DNA of 64,000 nt. Origin: Cordia subcordata. Taxonomy: Eukaryota > Streptophyta > Magnoliopsida > Boraginales > Cordiaceae. Below are positions 12,385 through 24,780 of the stretch, piece by piece. Under the pieces are notes generated by a model. It was not told where the DNA came from, searched no databases, and worked only from the letters and a program-made list of their open reading frames with translations. The stretch lies in contig JAPTOF010000008.1 of the NCBI GenBank assembly GCA_028554755.1, forward strand, positions 15,047,001 to 15,111,000, read 5' to 3'. The translations under genes and the position numbers were made by a program. Numbering within the stretch: position 1 is the first letter of the stretch; every line of letters starts with the position of its first letter.

Positions 12385-12879
12385 ACAACGGACGGCGGAT
12401 GTTAGATACCCTCGGTACCATTGACTTTATGAGAAACAGATTGGAACTCAATTGAAGTAGGTCAGAGGGCATCTGAGTGAAAGGATTGTGCATGAAACCT
12501 AACTTAGATCTGTTATTTGTACGCCATAAAATTGAACCTAATTTGTAGCAGAAGCGAAACATACTTTTCATGTTTTATACAAACTAGAACAGAGGATTTA
12601 AGATGATATACATACGATAATAAATGGAAAACTAGAACAGAGGATTCAAGATGATGATATAACTTTGACGCTTGGGCTTTTGGTGGCACTATACGCCCTC
12701 AAGACAAGTTCTAATGACCTGCAAAATGAGCAAAGTGAGTAGGATAATCTGGCCTTGCTTTGAAGCTGCTTGCTTAGAAGAACTCTTGCAAGGCCATGCA
12801 CCTTCGGCCAAAGCTTCGGCCAGGAGCATTTTGTGCTCGAAGGCTGAATTCCTTTTTATCACCTGGGCGGCCTGAGAGA

Positions 12880-13651
12880 TTCCTCACACAATTTTACAAA
12901 ACTGGGTTGTTTATCTCCTGTCCCGAACTCCATCCATGAACTTTTTAAAGTGTGTGATATGGAACCGCAGTTTCTTCCCTATTCAGAATTTAGGAGTATT
13001 TCTGAATAAGGGGCGCAAGAGGATTATGCTTTTTGACGACCTTATTCAGAAAATGGCACAAAAACTAGAGGGATAGGAAGTGAAGATCCTGTCACCAAGA
13101 GGTAGGTTAGTACTTTTACAATGTACAATCATGTCTATGCCGCTTCATCTTATGCAGGTTTTGAGACCTGAGACGGTGTTGGTTAAGCTAGAAAGAATAT
13201 TCAATGGCTTCCTTTGGGGTGATAAAGGCGCGTTAAAAAAAACCCTATGGTACTCTTGGAAGTACGTGTGCTACCTTGTTGACCAAGGGGGTTTAGGCTT
13301 AAAGACGTTTGAAAGATGTCATGCAGGGCTTTGAATTTAAGCTTTGGTTGAAATTTAGGACTTCTGAGAGTCTTTCGAGAGTGTTTTTAAATAACAAATA
13401 CTGTAAGAATAGGCATCCATTATCTGTTGGTAGCAGATATTCTAACTCGTCCTCTTGTTGCCACTGTCCTCATCATTTGGAGTCCTTGGAGCATTGTTTT
13501 TTCAGTTCGACGAAAACTCAATAGGTTTGGAGACATTACATCATTTTATTTCGAATGGGAGAGGAAGGCTTTTTAGGTCCGAGACAGTGCCGCGTGAAGA
13601 GGTACGTTTCCAGTAAACATGTCTCTTTGGAGCATGTTCGGGAGATCTTGG
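12880..13651 (+). pseudogene. LINE (L1-type) reverse transcriptase C-terminal fragment
   Basis: Frame-shifted reading gives the L1 post-RT region: NKGRKRIMLFDDLIQKM, then ILSPRGRLVLLQCTIMSMP, then KLERIFNGFLWGD and DQGGLGLKTFERC. These match the plant LINE pattern 'GGRLTLI...IP...K(I/L)...FLWG...GGLG'. Stops break the frame, including TAG in place of the usual Trp near 13075. The 5' part including the catalytic RT core is absent. The hAT element at 13652 interrupts the sequence; the RNase H follows after it. Confidence 0.82.
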
Positions 13652-16600
13652 CTAAGAAGCACGAATACGATACGCCAACATGATACGCGACACGATACTA
13701 TCATTTTTATCATGAATATATTGCATAAATTTCATTATTTGCTTTAAAGGCTTCAACCATCCCTCAAAATAAGGCACAAAAAGAGACTACCAATTCTTGT
13801 AATTCATGCATGAAAAGAAAAGAAAAAAAAAACGCTAGTTCTTGTAATTCATGTTCAACAACAATAAATCTGAAAAATCCCAACAATTTTTTCAATCAAA
13901 CATACAATAACACACACAATAACATAGTATTTAGCACACAACTAGTCATGAAAGATTAAACACCATGAAGTAACATGTTCATAAAATACAAACCAATTCA
14001 ACACATTAAAAAGTTAAAGTTTAAAGCTAAAATTCATTAAGAGACACATAATATTCATTCATCTTCAGCTTCATTAGATTGAATCTCTTCATCATCCCTT
14101 TTAAACACATTATCACCATTATCTATGAAGATCACTGCCTCTATTTTAGGCTCATCAAGGGACAAGTTGGCAATTGCAAGTTCTCCCACATCTTTAAAGG
14201 ACTCGAATGTATCTCCACAAATATCCCACATTTTACTTTGTCCTTTAAAATAGTGTTCACCTAGAAAGAAGATGCAAATTGGAATGAACAAAGACCAAAT
14301 CTTCAGCTCTTTTTGGTGCCAATTTGTTTCTTTTCAAGAAGTGGATAAACGAATAAGTGCTCCCATTTCTCTCACAGCAAGATGATGATGCAAGTTGTTG
14401 AAGCAATTTCAAAGCCAAAATTTGAAGCAATGGTACACTAGCTCCATGAATCATCCACCAAGCTTTAGGATCCATATGATAGTGTTCATATATTGAATCA
14501 CCATCTCCAGATTCTTTCGCATTGGTGGAGAAATTTGCATACTCCATGTTGACTTTGACACGATCAGTGGGATTTGGAAAAAACTTCTTCAACCATTTTG
14601 ACCTTTCTTGAGAGATTTCCAAATCTTTGTGTGGAGGAACACAGCCGGGGACCTCATTAATCCATTCTTGAGTATAGTACCTTGAATAGAGAATAAATAG
14701 AATAAATATAGATTTTAAAATTGCATAAAAAAAAGTAGAAAATGAAATATCAAATAATTAACTTACTTGGGATTCAATGAATGCGCTAAATAATGGAGTG
14801 GAGTGTAGTTCTTGGTCCAAAGATCAATGAGAATTTTATAGATCACATCATAAAAACTACTAGACCCCTCAAGTTGCTTTCCCTCTTTCCTGAATATTGC
14901 AACTTTCACTTGTTCAATCATGGAATCCCACATTTCATAAACCAAGTGAAGACAAGGTTTATCAGTGTCACATGTCCTAAGCATGTCATAGATAGGCCTT
15001 GTAAAAGAAATGATATAATCAATTTTGTCCCATCACAAATCATTAAGAAGTGTCTCCTTCACCACTTGAGCCTTTCCAACGTCATCTTCTCGATAAGTAC
15101 TCCATTGCTCACTAATAACCAACTCTTGAAGCCCTCTTTTGATAAGCTTGAATCGCTTCATCATCACAATTACTGAAGCAAACCGAGTATTTGCCACCGA
15201 AAGCAACTTTAGCCCACCGAAAGCAACTTTAGCGGGACAAACTCATTAAACATGGCCAACCTCATAGAATGGTTCATGATGAAATTTTTCACAAACATAA
15301 TATCATCATGAACATTCATGATCCAAGAACATTCATTATATGTAACTTCATTGACATCAGAATTCTTTGGTAAACAAAAATTCTGCAAAGCAAGATTTAA
15401 AGTGTGCACTACACATGGAGTCCAAGTAATGTAAGGATAAATTTGACTAACAAGTGCTCCAGCTCCTGCACAATTCTTAGCATTGTCAGTGACTAATTGA
15501 ATAACATTATCAGGACCAACTTCTTCTATTACTTCTTTCAATATATTAGCAATGAAGTGTTTAGCTTTTATTTCTCTCGAACAATCAATCACCTTAAGAA
15601 ACATTGGCCCTCCTTCTATCATAGTCATAACATTTATAAGTGGTCTTTTTTGTGAATCACTCCATCCATCACTGACAATACTTACCCCCTTTTGACTCTA
15701 AGTGCTCTTTATAGGTTGCAATTTTCTCTCCACATGAGCTTTTTCTTGTTGAAGTAAAGTAGTTCTCAACAAATTATATCTAGGAGGCAAATATCCTGGA
15801 ATGCTATTGTTGGCTACAAATGAATAAAAATGTACATAATAGGGATTCCTTGCCAAATGAAATGGCAATCCAGCAGAATAGAACATCTGAGCAATGCTAG
15901 CATGCAACATATCACGGGCTTCAATATTGAATCCCTTTAGAATGGGATTAGATTGTGAAGAACTACCTACACTTCTTCTTCTTCTTCTTTTATAATCATA
16001 TTGCCCTTGAATAACATTTGTTGTAGCACTCCTAGGCAAAGACACTTTCTTTGGAGCACTACTTTCCATTCTCTTTGTTGCTTATTCGTCTAGTTTTTGC
16101 ATTTCTAACAAATCAACATCTCTAACCTTAGGACATGCTCCTATTCCCGCCTTAGGTATCTTCAATAAATGAGCCCTAACTCTAGTATAAGAGCTTTTCT
16201 TAGTTTGGTGACAAAAAATTACATATCCATGTACAATTTCCACCACCATCATCCATTTTATTTGTCCTGGTAGCATATTTCCATAGTGGTTTACTTAAAT
16301 CTTGATCTTGATTTTCATTCAAAATTGGGGGTGAAGGTACACTAGCAGCAGAAGATGATGAAGCCATAGCGCAAAAATTATAAACACGTCTATCTGTCAA
16401 AATAATTATTAATATCCAATTAATAATCACAAATAAAGAGAAAATCCCCAGAATTCATAACAAATTAACAATCACTAACAAAAAAAAAAATTTAACATGT
16501 TCATAAAATATAAACTAATTGAACACATCAAATATTCTTATAAAAGACAAACAGATAGCATATTAATTTTTGGTTCCATATCTTGACACCACATTAATTA

Positions 16601-17500
16601 CTTCAACATTTAAATTCTGCAATTCGAAGGCCTGGATTAGTAATTTTATTTGTGCAGGCTTAAGAACTTTACACAGATTTGACACCCATTCAGCGCCTGA
16701 ACATTGCTTGACAGATCAAGCCAACTGTTCTCGACCATCTGATAAACATTATAGAGAAGGTACATCTAAAGCATATAGTCACCAATTGTCATTATTAAAG
16801 TATTGCTAATTTGAAGAACTAGATGAAACTATCAGACCACACAAATCTGACACCACTACACGACACCACCATCAGTCCATCACCAAACGACACCACACAA
16901 ACCACACAAACCACCATTACAGTTGCAAACCACCACCGTCATAACCAAACCACCACCATCATTTATCAATTTTAAATGATAAATTTGATGAGCAAAAAAA
17001 AAAATAAAAAAGAAAAAATAAGAAAAAAGAAACCAGTGGACACGATAGGCTTACCTTGAGGAGACAAAGACATGGTCGAACTGCTGTACGCCTCTGCCAA
17101 GCACTGGAGAAGGTGAGTTTTTATAGTTTTTTTTTTCTTGGGAGCAAAGATTTTTGACGGAGACCGAGAGGTGAGAGGTAAGAGGTAAGAGGTGAGAAGC
17201 GAGAACTAAGTGGTGGATCTAGGTTATGTTAAAACTACTTTGATTTTTCTTTTTTTTTTTTTTCAAGTTATATTCATATTTGCATTGATTCCCAAAAAAT
17301 TTTAAAAATTATAAATAATACCCTGTGCGTGTCTATTTCGCGTGTCCGGGGACTTGTCGCAGCGTGTCAGAAAATTAAAAATAAAATAAAATTCACAAAC
17401 ACGTGTCAGACACGTGTCGGAGCGTGTTAGAGGCATGTCGGTGTCCGACATGTATTCGACATGCGATACGCTTGCTTTTAGAGGTGTCCGTGCTTCATAG
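13652..17500 (-). mobile_element. hAT-superfamily DNA transposon inserted in the LINE
   Basis: The ends are CTAAGAAGCACG (13652) and CGTGCTTCATAG (ending 17500), inverted repeats matching at 11 of 12 bases. Flanks GATCTTGG (13644-13651) and GATCTTAC (17501-17508) are an 8-bp target duplication with six matches, the length typical of hAT. Subterminal regions hold many GATACG and CGTGTC motifs, likely transposase-binding repeats. The transposase lies on the - strand. LINE sequence lies on both sides, so insertion post-dates the LINE. Confidence 0.92.
14055..16367 (-). pseudogene. hAT transposase, inactivated (BED finger, DUF659, hAT C-terminal domain)
   Basis: The start is MASSSSAAS at 16367. 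A BED-type zinc-finger region follows (PLWKYATRTNKM, then WICNF), a Lys-rich linker with KRRRRR, the DUF659 catalytic core (SDGWSDSQKRP, then VTDNAKNCAGAGALV and WTPCVVHTLNLAL), and the hAT dimerisation domain (ASSSCCERNGSTY, then FVHSNLHLLSR). Lesions seen: an extra base in the A run at 16212-16217; TAA near 16083; TAG for Trp near 15700; a 20-bp direct duplication near 15197-15236 that shifts frame; TGA for Trp near 15030. The usual Trp in ERNWSTY is Gly here. Possible small introns (for example near 14640-14765) were not resolved. It cannot make a full product. Confidence 0.88.
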
Positions 17501-18291
17501 GATCTTACCAATGTTAATATTTTGGGGATTATGGCTCAAATGTAATGATGCAGAGCATAGGGCTAAGGGTTTAGTTTGGTTAAAGTCTCATGGAGAGTTA
17601 ATCGCTTTGCTGGGCAACTTTGTCAAGAAGGCTTGATTATGCAAAGACAATGACAGGGTGATAAAGGTCTACTTGTGTATTTCCGAATTGGGCTGCCCAG
17701 TGAAGTTACGAAAGTTACTAAACTTATACAGTGGCAAGCTTCTCTATCAGGGAGATTTAAGCTTAATGTAGACGATAGCATTAAAATGAATGCAGCGGGT
17801 GCAGGAGTCTTCTACGAGATGATGAAGGGAACATTGTCTTTGGTTTATACGAAGCACTAGACAAGCACCCCGTGGTTATTGCAGAGCTTAAAGCCTTAAT
17901 CGTGGACTTCACCTATGTCAAGATAGAGGATTTACAAACTTTTGGGTGGATATGGATTCCTTATGGGTAGTTAAGTTAGTACAAGGGATTTGACATTCAT
18001 GGAAGGTATGTCATGAAGTAACTATTGCAAAGGTTTTCGTGCAGTAACTCTAGGTGAATATTACACATATTTGCAGGGAAGGCAACAAACCAGTAGATTA
18101 TCTTGCTAACTTGGGCACAAAAGTAGAAGCTCTAACCATGTTTAATATGCAGGAGGATCTAAGGCCTCTTCCCGGGTTGATTATGTGCAACAAGTTGGGT
18201 ATCCTTTAACCTTAGATTTTAGGTTTGTTGCTTTACTTTGATTTTAAAGGTAATAGTACTACCTCTTTTACTTTTGTGTGTTTTTGCATTG
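17501..18291 (+). pseudogene. LINE RNase H domain and start of 3' UTR
   Basis: This continues the LINE after the hAT insertion. Motifs include LWLKCNDAEHR, then an RNase H start (FKLNVDDSIKMN, normally NVDGS), AGAGVF, VIAELKAL, and further on EGNKPVDYLANLGTK. The frame changes near 17830 and stops occur, so it is dead. The following T-rich sequence (GGTAATAGTACTACC) is 3' UTR, broken at 18291 by the gypsy element and resuming at 28501. Confidence 0.82.
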
Positions 18292-18669
18292 TGATCCTCC
18301 AGAAAATCAGAGACTTCAATAGTGGTCTTCTCTAGTGTTCTCTTACCTACAAAATGATAAAAGCTAGGCATCGATACAATATCGGCCAAAGAACCCTTGA
18401 TGCCTAAGTCAAATCTCTCTTTGGCAAAGTATAAGTATGGAATGTTTCTTAGGAATAGTGGAGTTACCTTATTTGGATATATGGAGGTCCTATTTATAGC
18501 TTATGGTTGGGGACACGTGTCCCATTTGCTAAGACTATCGGTCGACGGTCGGGTGCAGCAAAAAATATATCGGCTCTCCCTTCGAGACGATTGGCCAGGC
18601 CATTCTTATGGCCCCGTCTTCCAATAGCTGCTTGCTCTTCATCAAAGTTCTACTGATCGCCTACCTATG
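18292..18669 (-). repeat. Tat-type 3' LTR, cut short by an Athila-like insertion
   Basis: It aligns with 27878-28482 minus the MITE. Shared landmarks are AATGATAAAAGC, ATATGGAGGTC, GGGACACGTGTC and CGCCTACCTATG. It is 378 bp, against 395 bp for the other copy without MITE and duplication; the missing 17-18 bp correspond to the end after CCTATG, exactly where the next element begins. Confidence 0.88.
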
Positions 18670-19885
18670 TGATGTCTTTCTAGAGTTGTAAGCCTTAAAG
18701 ACCCGTGAGCACGCGGATTGGTACAGTGGAATGTGTGTGAGAATGGGTGTCGAACCACATAGAGGCTATTTTGTGGAATGGATTTTATGTGTGTGTGTGT
18801 CCTAGAAAGTGCCTAAAAGAAAACCTAAACTAACCATTTTTGGGGTTTTTGGATTTAAGGGAGCTCTAACTAAAGGAAATAAAACTACATTATAAGAATG
18901 AAAAGTGGGAAACAAACTACCTAGAGGGAACTTAACAAATGGAATGGGTTAGGACAACTTTGGCTTGCTAATGGGTGATTCTAGACTTAAATGCTATGGG
19001 ATTAAGGGGTGATGACTTACTATGAAATACTCTTAGCTAGGTTGCTAGCTAGTATCCTAATTTCTCCCTAGGACTTGGTGCGAGTTTGTCCTTGGGTGAC
19101 GCCTCCTAGAGCCACGTATGGTCTTTATAATCTAGGGCCTTAGGAGTGACTAACTAGCTTCCTCGGTGATCTAGAACAAATATACCTTAGTATCTAATGT
19201 TTTGTGCCCCCTCAACTAATATTGTCTTTCCAACATGCAAAGCCTCAAAGATAAAAGAGAGAGTATACAAATGCAATGGCTTATAAAAGCCTTATTCTCA
19301 TATCTAAAAAGAGGATAGCTTTTGCTAAGTTGACATTGTGTCACTTATGCACTTATTCACAAAACTTTTTGGTGTTTTTTGGCTTTCTCTCTTTCTTAAT
19401 TTTTTTTTCAATTCTTTTTCAACTTTTTGATTTTTTTGCACCTTTTTTCCTTTTTCAAATTTTTTTTTTAGATTTTTCATACTTTGTGTTGCATTTACAC
19501 AAGAAGAAGGAAAAAGAAAGGCTTAGGCATTTAAAAAAGAACCAATCAAGGAAGGGGTACTCATATCAACAACTCTTTTTAACCACTTTTTCCTATCAAG
19601 CTATGGGGGTGGCTATAAGATGCATTCTTAAAGACACTTACTCCCCACAACTTTCTAGAGCATCTCGTCCAAGACTCGAATCTCTCTCCACTCTATTCTC
19701 TCCCCATAATGCAAATTTATATTCGCCAATCAATTGAGTCAATCATAATAGCCAACACTCCCCTCAACCAAGGGATAAACGACTCTATGTGCATGAAAAT
19801 TGAAAAACAAAAACTTTCACCATTTTTGAGCAAACTATGCAATCTACCTAATGAAGCATAAAACATTAAGAACCAAACTCTCAGA
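18670..19885 (-). repeat. 3' LTR of the reverse-strand Athila-like element
   Basis: It lies between the purine-rich GGTTTGGGGGTC tract (around 19890 on the - strand) and the TG end at 18670. It is rich in T runs and carries low-complexity pyrimidine DNA at 19380-19480. The inner border is estimated from the tract, not from a paired LTR. The 153-codon + strand frame inside (19276-19737) is low-complexity. Confidence 0.55.
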
Positions 19886-20689
19886 CCCCCAAACCTAAAC
19901 TTTCCTTGTCCTCAAGCAAATAGAACAAAGCCACGTAACAAGTAAATAGGCAAAATAAAGCAAGTATGGGTGGTGGGGAAAGGGGTAGATAGGTGGGGAA
20001 CAAGCGAAGAAATGATAGATACAACCTTGCAGTCTCGAAGCTCTCCATACCAATGATCAGCATTTCAACTACTAACCCTATGACTCAATCAAGCCACAAA
20101 CACTCACAAAGAGCAAGGTTAGTAGCATTACCATGCAAGCTACATTGGCATGTGTAAATAACAAGACAAGGTTTACCCTATGGGAAAAGGGATCGGGGAT
20201 CAACACTTGTGTGCGTGAAAAGAAAACAATTGAGAAGAAAATGAAACAAGAAACAAAAGTACCAAAATTAACCTCGGTTGCCTCCTAGTAGCGCAAACCA
20301 CTATGCCGTCAGCCAGGCAATAATTTACTCATCACTAAATGTCTAGGGTGCCTCCTACTAATACTGGATTTAACGCCTCTAGTCGAGCGATAATGTTAGG
20401 GCCAATGATGCTTGTAATCCTTGAGCACGGATCAACATACAAACCTGTCAAGGCACAACTTAGAGGAAAAAGAATCATGTGGTAAGAGATCAATCAAACT
20501 ATGCACATCATAATCCTTTTCAAGCATACATGAAAAAGGGACAAATAAAAAACCCACATCATGCATAGAAGAAGAATGCTCTAAGGTGGTATGGGGCATG
20601 GGAAAATCTAAAGAACTAAGTCACTTTTTCTTATCCAATTCTATTCTAGCAAGCTCGGTCTTCGCCACTAACCATTCTATTGCCTTCTT

Positions 20690-23020
20690 TTGATGATGAA
20701 GGGCTATCTACACCTCGTGCCTATGGGTTGATGAAGGATTTAAAGAATGATGAATGGGGGCGTGTGAACAAACCTTACATGAACGTGCTCCAAATGGGAT
20801 GGTGTAAAAATATGCTTACAAGGGGAAAACTCAATGGAAACAAGGAAGACAGAATCATCAAATGAAATGAGATTGGATGAGATGGAATCAATGGGAGAGC
20901 AAGAAAGAATAGACGTAGAAGAGGAAGAATTGAAAGTAAAGGTCATAGTCTCACTCTCACTAAGGGATGGCTCGTGTTCATCCAAGAAACCGTTCACCTA
21001 ATCAAGTAATTCCTTAGTAGAGAGGTTAGAAGAAGGTTCTAATAAAGACTTATCAAAGATACCCAAAGACCCAAATATCATAATCTCAAATTCCTCAATC
21101 TCCTCCTTAAGAGTCTTCACAGATTGATCATTTGCTCTAACATCGAATCCTACAACTCCAATGGACTCATCCGGCCTAGAATTTAAGATAGACATGATGC
21201 TCTTCTCAAAAAGTGTCTCCAAATCCACTCATGCTATTATCTCATCAAATGCTTCAATAAATTTATAGCCCAGGGATATCTTCTCACAATCACATTCATC
21301 AATACAAGATTCCATCACATGCACCTTAAAACCTCTATTTTCATCTCCTTTTTTAAGATCAATCCTATGTGTGTAATCATAATGATCTATGCCTTTCATA
21401 TTAAGATTGAAAGAATAACCTCAAAGGACTTATCAACCCTAGAATCATTATCCCTAAATATGGGGCACACTTCCCCGTACAAAGGTCTCTCGATCAAGGC
21501 TAGGTAAGATGCCTTTAAGCTTTATCAATTCATCATTCTTAATTATGGTTTTCTCAACATTGTCCTTAACACATGGGTCTATCACCTGAATCATAAAGCA
21601 ATCTTCCTTATCATCTTCACTATCTATACTAGCTCTATTTATGGCCTTGGCTACCTTCATGGTGGGCCCTAAGTTTCCTAACTTAATTTCTAGCAACCTC
21701 AACTTACAATGGATAACCGTATTAACTGTGGCAAGGAAGGGGAGACCTAAAAAGGTTGGTGTAGTATGCCTACAATCATGATCAAAATCCATATCAAGTA
21801 CTATGAAGTCTACATGGTACACAAACTCACTTATCTAACTTATGACATCTTCTACTATACCTCTAAGTCTACACTCAAACCTATCAGCTAGCTAGAGTGT
21901 GACGTACGTGGGAGACAACTCATTTAAGCCTAGTTGCTGATAGATGGAGTACGGAATGAGGTTCACGCTGGACCCACAATCTAATAAAGCATAGTCAATC
22001 TGGGTCTTTTTAATATGACAAGGAAAGGTGAATGCACTCAGATCACTAAGAATTAGGTGGACGCGGCGATGTGCAAATACTACTTACCTTCTTCGTGAGT
22101 TTCACCTTCTTGGGCATGTGCGATATGCTACACTTCTTTGTGCAAAGGTCCCTAAAAAACTTAGAGAAGGAGGGAATCAAAAGAACCACATCTATCAAAG
22201 GAAAATTAACCTTAAGGTCTTTTAAATGCTCCAAGACCTTGAAAAATCTAGTATCCTTACTAGGCAATGGCCTCTCTAAGATAGATAGGAATGGAATTCT
22301 AGAAGCAACATCTCTTGACTCATAGGAATCATCAATGGGCTATTTTCCTTTCTTATATGGGTCAGAATTACTCTCTTTATGGTCTGTAGTATACCTTACT
22401 CTCTCAATAAGACTTTCTCTATGATTTCTCTCAACTGGGTGATGAATGGGCTTTCTAGTCTCAGAGGGACCATTAGGTGCAGGCTCTGCATTTTCAACTT
22501 CTATCCTATTGTCCACTATCCTACTACTTCTAAGAGTAGTGACAGCCTTAGCTTAGGCTAGATAAGGATAAGTGGGGTTAGAGGAGGAACAGAACTGGGC
22601 CCTAAGGTTTATCTTTAGCTACGCAAGCAATTTGCCTGGATTCTAGTGCTCATTTGGCTAGCAAGTTGCCTTAGCTATACTTCTATCCTAGCCATTTACT
22701 GTCTATGACTAGCTAGCTCTTGTTGTTCATGCTGAATAAACTATATCGTTTTCTCCATCATCTTAATGCTAGTGGACTGGCTACTAGATGGTGCGAGAAG
22801 TGCCTGAGGATCAGAAACACTAGGGAGTCTAGCTTGATTCACGTTATGAAACCCTGGAGGATTAGTAGGATAAGGTCTTTGCTGGAATGGGATTTAGGGC
22901 TGGGAAGACTTTGGGTTGTCCCTTTAACTCATATTATATGTGTTCGAGTAAGGGTTGTACTCCTGTGAGCAGCCCTGCATGGCACAGACTTGTTCCTAAA
23001 TGAACTCAGGAAATTGTGGT
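20690..23020 (-). pseudogene. Athila-like gag/protease and acidic module remnant
   Basis: - strand translation gives FFKVLEHLKDLKVNFPLIDV and MPKKVKLTKKVSSICT (about 22250-22050), then the retropepsin region with YHVDFIVLDMDFD and FLGLPFLATVNTVIHC (about 21822-21700). This is followed by an acidic, stop-interrupted block with CFMIQVIDPCV, SRPDESIGVVG and LKEEIEEFEIMIFGSLGIFD (down to about 20740). Each piece has a counterpart at 32.2-33.6 kb on the + strand. No reverse transcriptase or integrase is seen between the acidic block and the 3' module. Confidence 0.75.
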
Positions 23021-23430
23021 GCTAGGGGGCAAGTTATGGTCTTGTGAGATAACTCAAAACATAATGCACATACTTCAACTGCTGACAGGGTGGAAGACAA
23101 ACCTATAGGACTAGCTCTACAACCTTGTGAGGAGAGACTTAATGAAATGAATTGATCTAGCTATGCGTTAAAGCTTTAACCTCGGTGGGCAAATTAGAAG
23201 AAACACTGACCTTATGACCACCTTTTCTATTTGCTTCCTGATTGGATCCATAGCGGTGTTTGAAAAGAGTTCTCGGCCAACAAATCTATTTTTGCTCATG
23301 CTTCACTCAGTTTCAAATTAGAAAATCCATCACCAGAGGCGGTATTAACCATCATTCTATTTTGCTCATTAAAGCTTCTAAAGCAATATTGAAGGAGGTC
23401 ATGATCACCATACCTCTAGAAAGAGATGAA

Positions 23431-24780
23431 TAGAGCGAAAAAAATTAGTTTGTAGACTTCTAAATTTTTCTTGATTTAGGGAAGCTTATAATGTATGGAA
23501 TCATGTTCAATAAGGAGATCAAAAGGAGAAAAGTGAAAAGCACGACATAACGATTTATAGTGGTTTGGCCACCATGTCTACATTTGCTCCTCCAGTATCC
23601 CACTTGAGATTTTCAACCACTGCACTATAACTTTGAGCTTTTCAAAAGTTGGCTAAGCTCAAAAACCAAACATACAACCTTGATTTATCCACAAATCAAG
23701 AAACGCATTTGTAAAGATTTAAACTTTGATCACGCACAAGACTAATCTACCCAATACCCAAAAAATACACTACATCAATGTAATATTTACACAAGAAATC
23801 TCAAAGAATAAGCACAAGTTGGGATTTGGGTTTACAATACAAGCCTTATAGTTGCTTGGAGGGACATTTGAAAGCTTTTTCCTTTGTATTGTATCTTTTT
23901 TGTTAGTCTTCTCCTTAGTCTTGGGTAAAAAGCTTAAAAGAGAGAGATATATATTTTCTCAAATAAAAATATAAATGTTAAATAGACTAATGTTTGACCA
24001 AAATAGGAAAGGCTAGGAAAAAGCTCGTATGAATAACAGTTAGTTTTGGATCAAATTTTCAAAAATCTGTGCGATTCGTTTGAAGTCCCATCGTTTCAGT
24101 TGCCTGAATAGCTTCGCCCAATAGCCATTAGTTCAAAAACCAAAAGTATACTATCAAGAGAACTCTACGCTCATTTGGTAACCTGGATGACTTCACCCGT
24201 CAGTGACAATTTTGCTACAGTAAAATCTTTTCTAGTTCAAAAACAATTTTCTTCAAGACTAGGTTTGAAAATGCTTTCTAGACCTCAAAAACATTTTGGA
24301 AAACATGTACCATTTTTGGGAAACATTTAGGGCATATAAATCTAAATCATAAGCTAATCCAAGACTTGAATACATAAGCGAGGCAACTTTATAAGATTAA
24401 AATTGCATCCACTCCCTTTATGACTTCCATCTTCATCCTTATGTCACCATGCCAAGTCTTCAAAAATCAAACAAATAAGCTCAATGGCTTGATGTATACG
24501 GTGGCAGAGGATCGCTTTTTAAGGCATAATATAACTCCAAATGGTTCAAGAACTCACAAAATATATTAGCAATCTCAATAGTTCACAAGAGTTCCATAAG
24601 CAATAATGATCTTTGCAATATGCCATAATACTTATAGTTAATCAATATCAAGTGATACAATCATTATAAGATTCATTTTAAGCACATCAATCATTCATCA
24701 CAAGCATCTTACCCATATACATATATATCATTTAACGATTATCATCAAAACATAAGATAATCATATAATAATACTAACAC
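23431..24780. repeat. LTR-like block of unknown family inside the Tat element
   Basis: There is no coding region. The block contains GTGGTTTGGCC near 23570, followed by CCACTTGAGATTTTCAACCACTGC. A similar organisation (GGTGGTTCGGCC, then CATCCACTGCCC) occurs at 34600-34640. This pattern is usual in LTRs of large copia elements. Ends and strand were not resolved. Confidence 0.4.

Larger units (their letters stand above)
18670..23430 (-). mobile_element. Athila-like gypsy element, reverse strand, truncated
   Basis: The left end TGATGTC at 18670 begins an Athila-family LTR terminus (CCTTAAAGACCCGTGAGCACG, matching CTCTAAAGACCCGCAAGTGCACG in the inverse of 42470-42514). The - strand order is gag-like (about 23.0 kb), protease (about 22.0-21.5 kb), acidic module (about 21.5-20.7 kb), a GCTGACGGCATAGTGG/GGAGGCAACC module (about 20.3 kb), a GCTTGAGGACAAGGAAAG purine-rich tract (about 19.91 kb), then the 3' LTR. 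The same modules occur in order in the + strand element at 29-38 kb. The right border near 23.4 kb is approximate and no 5' LTR is seen. Confidence 0.75.

Noticed and set aside
14793..15176. A 127-codon + strand frame
   Set aside because: It is antisense to the hAT transposase, whose - strand reading carries the recognisable domains.
19276..19737. A 153-codon + strand frame
   Set aside because: It is Phe/Leu-rich translation of T-rich LTR sequence on the strand opposite the element's genes.
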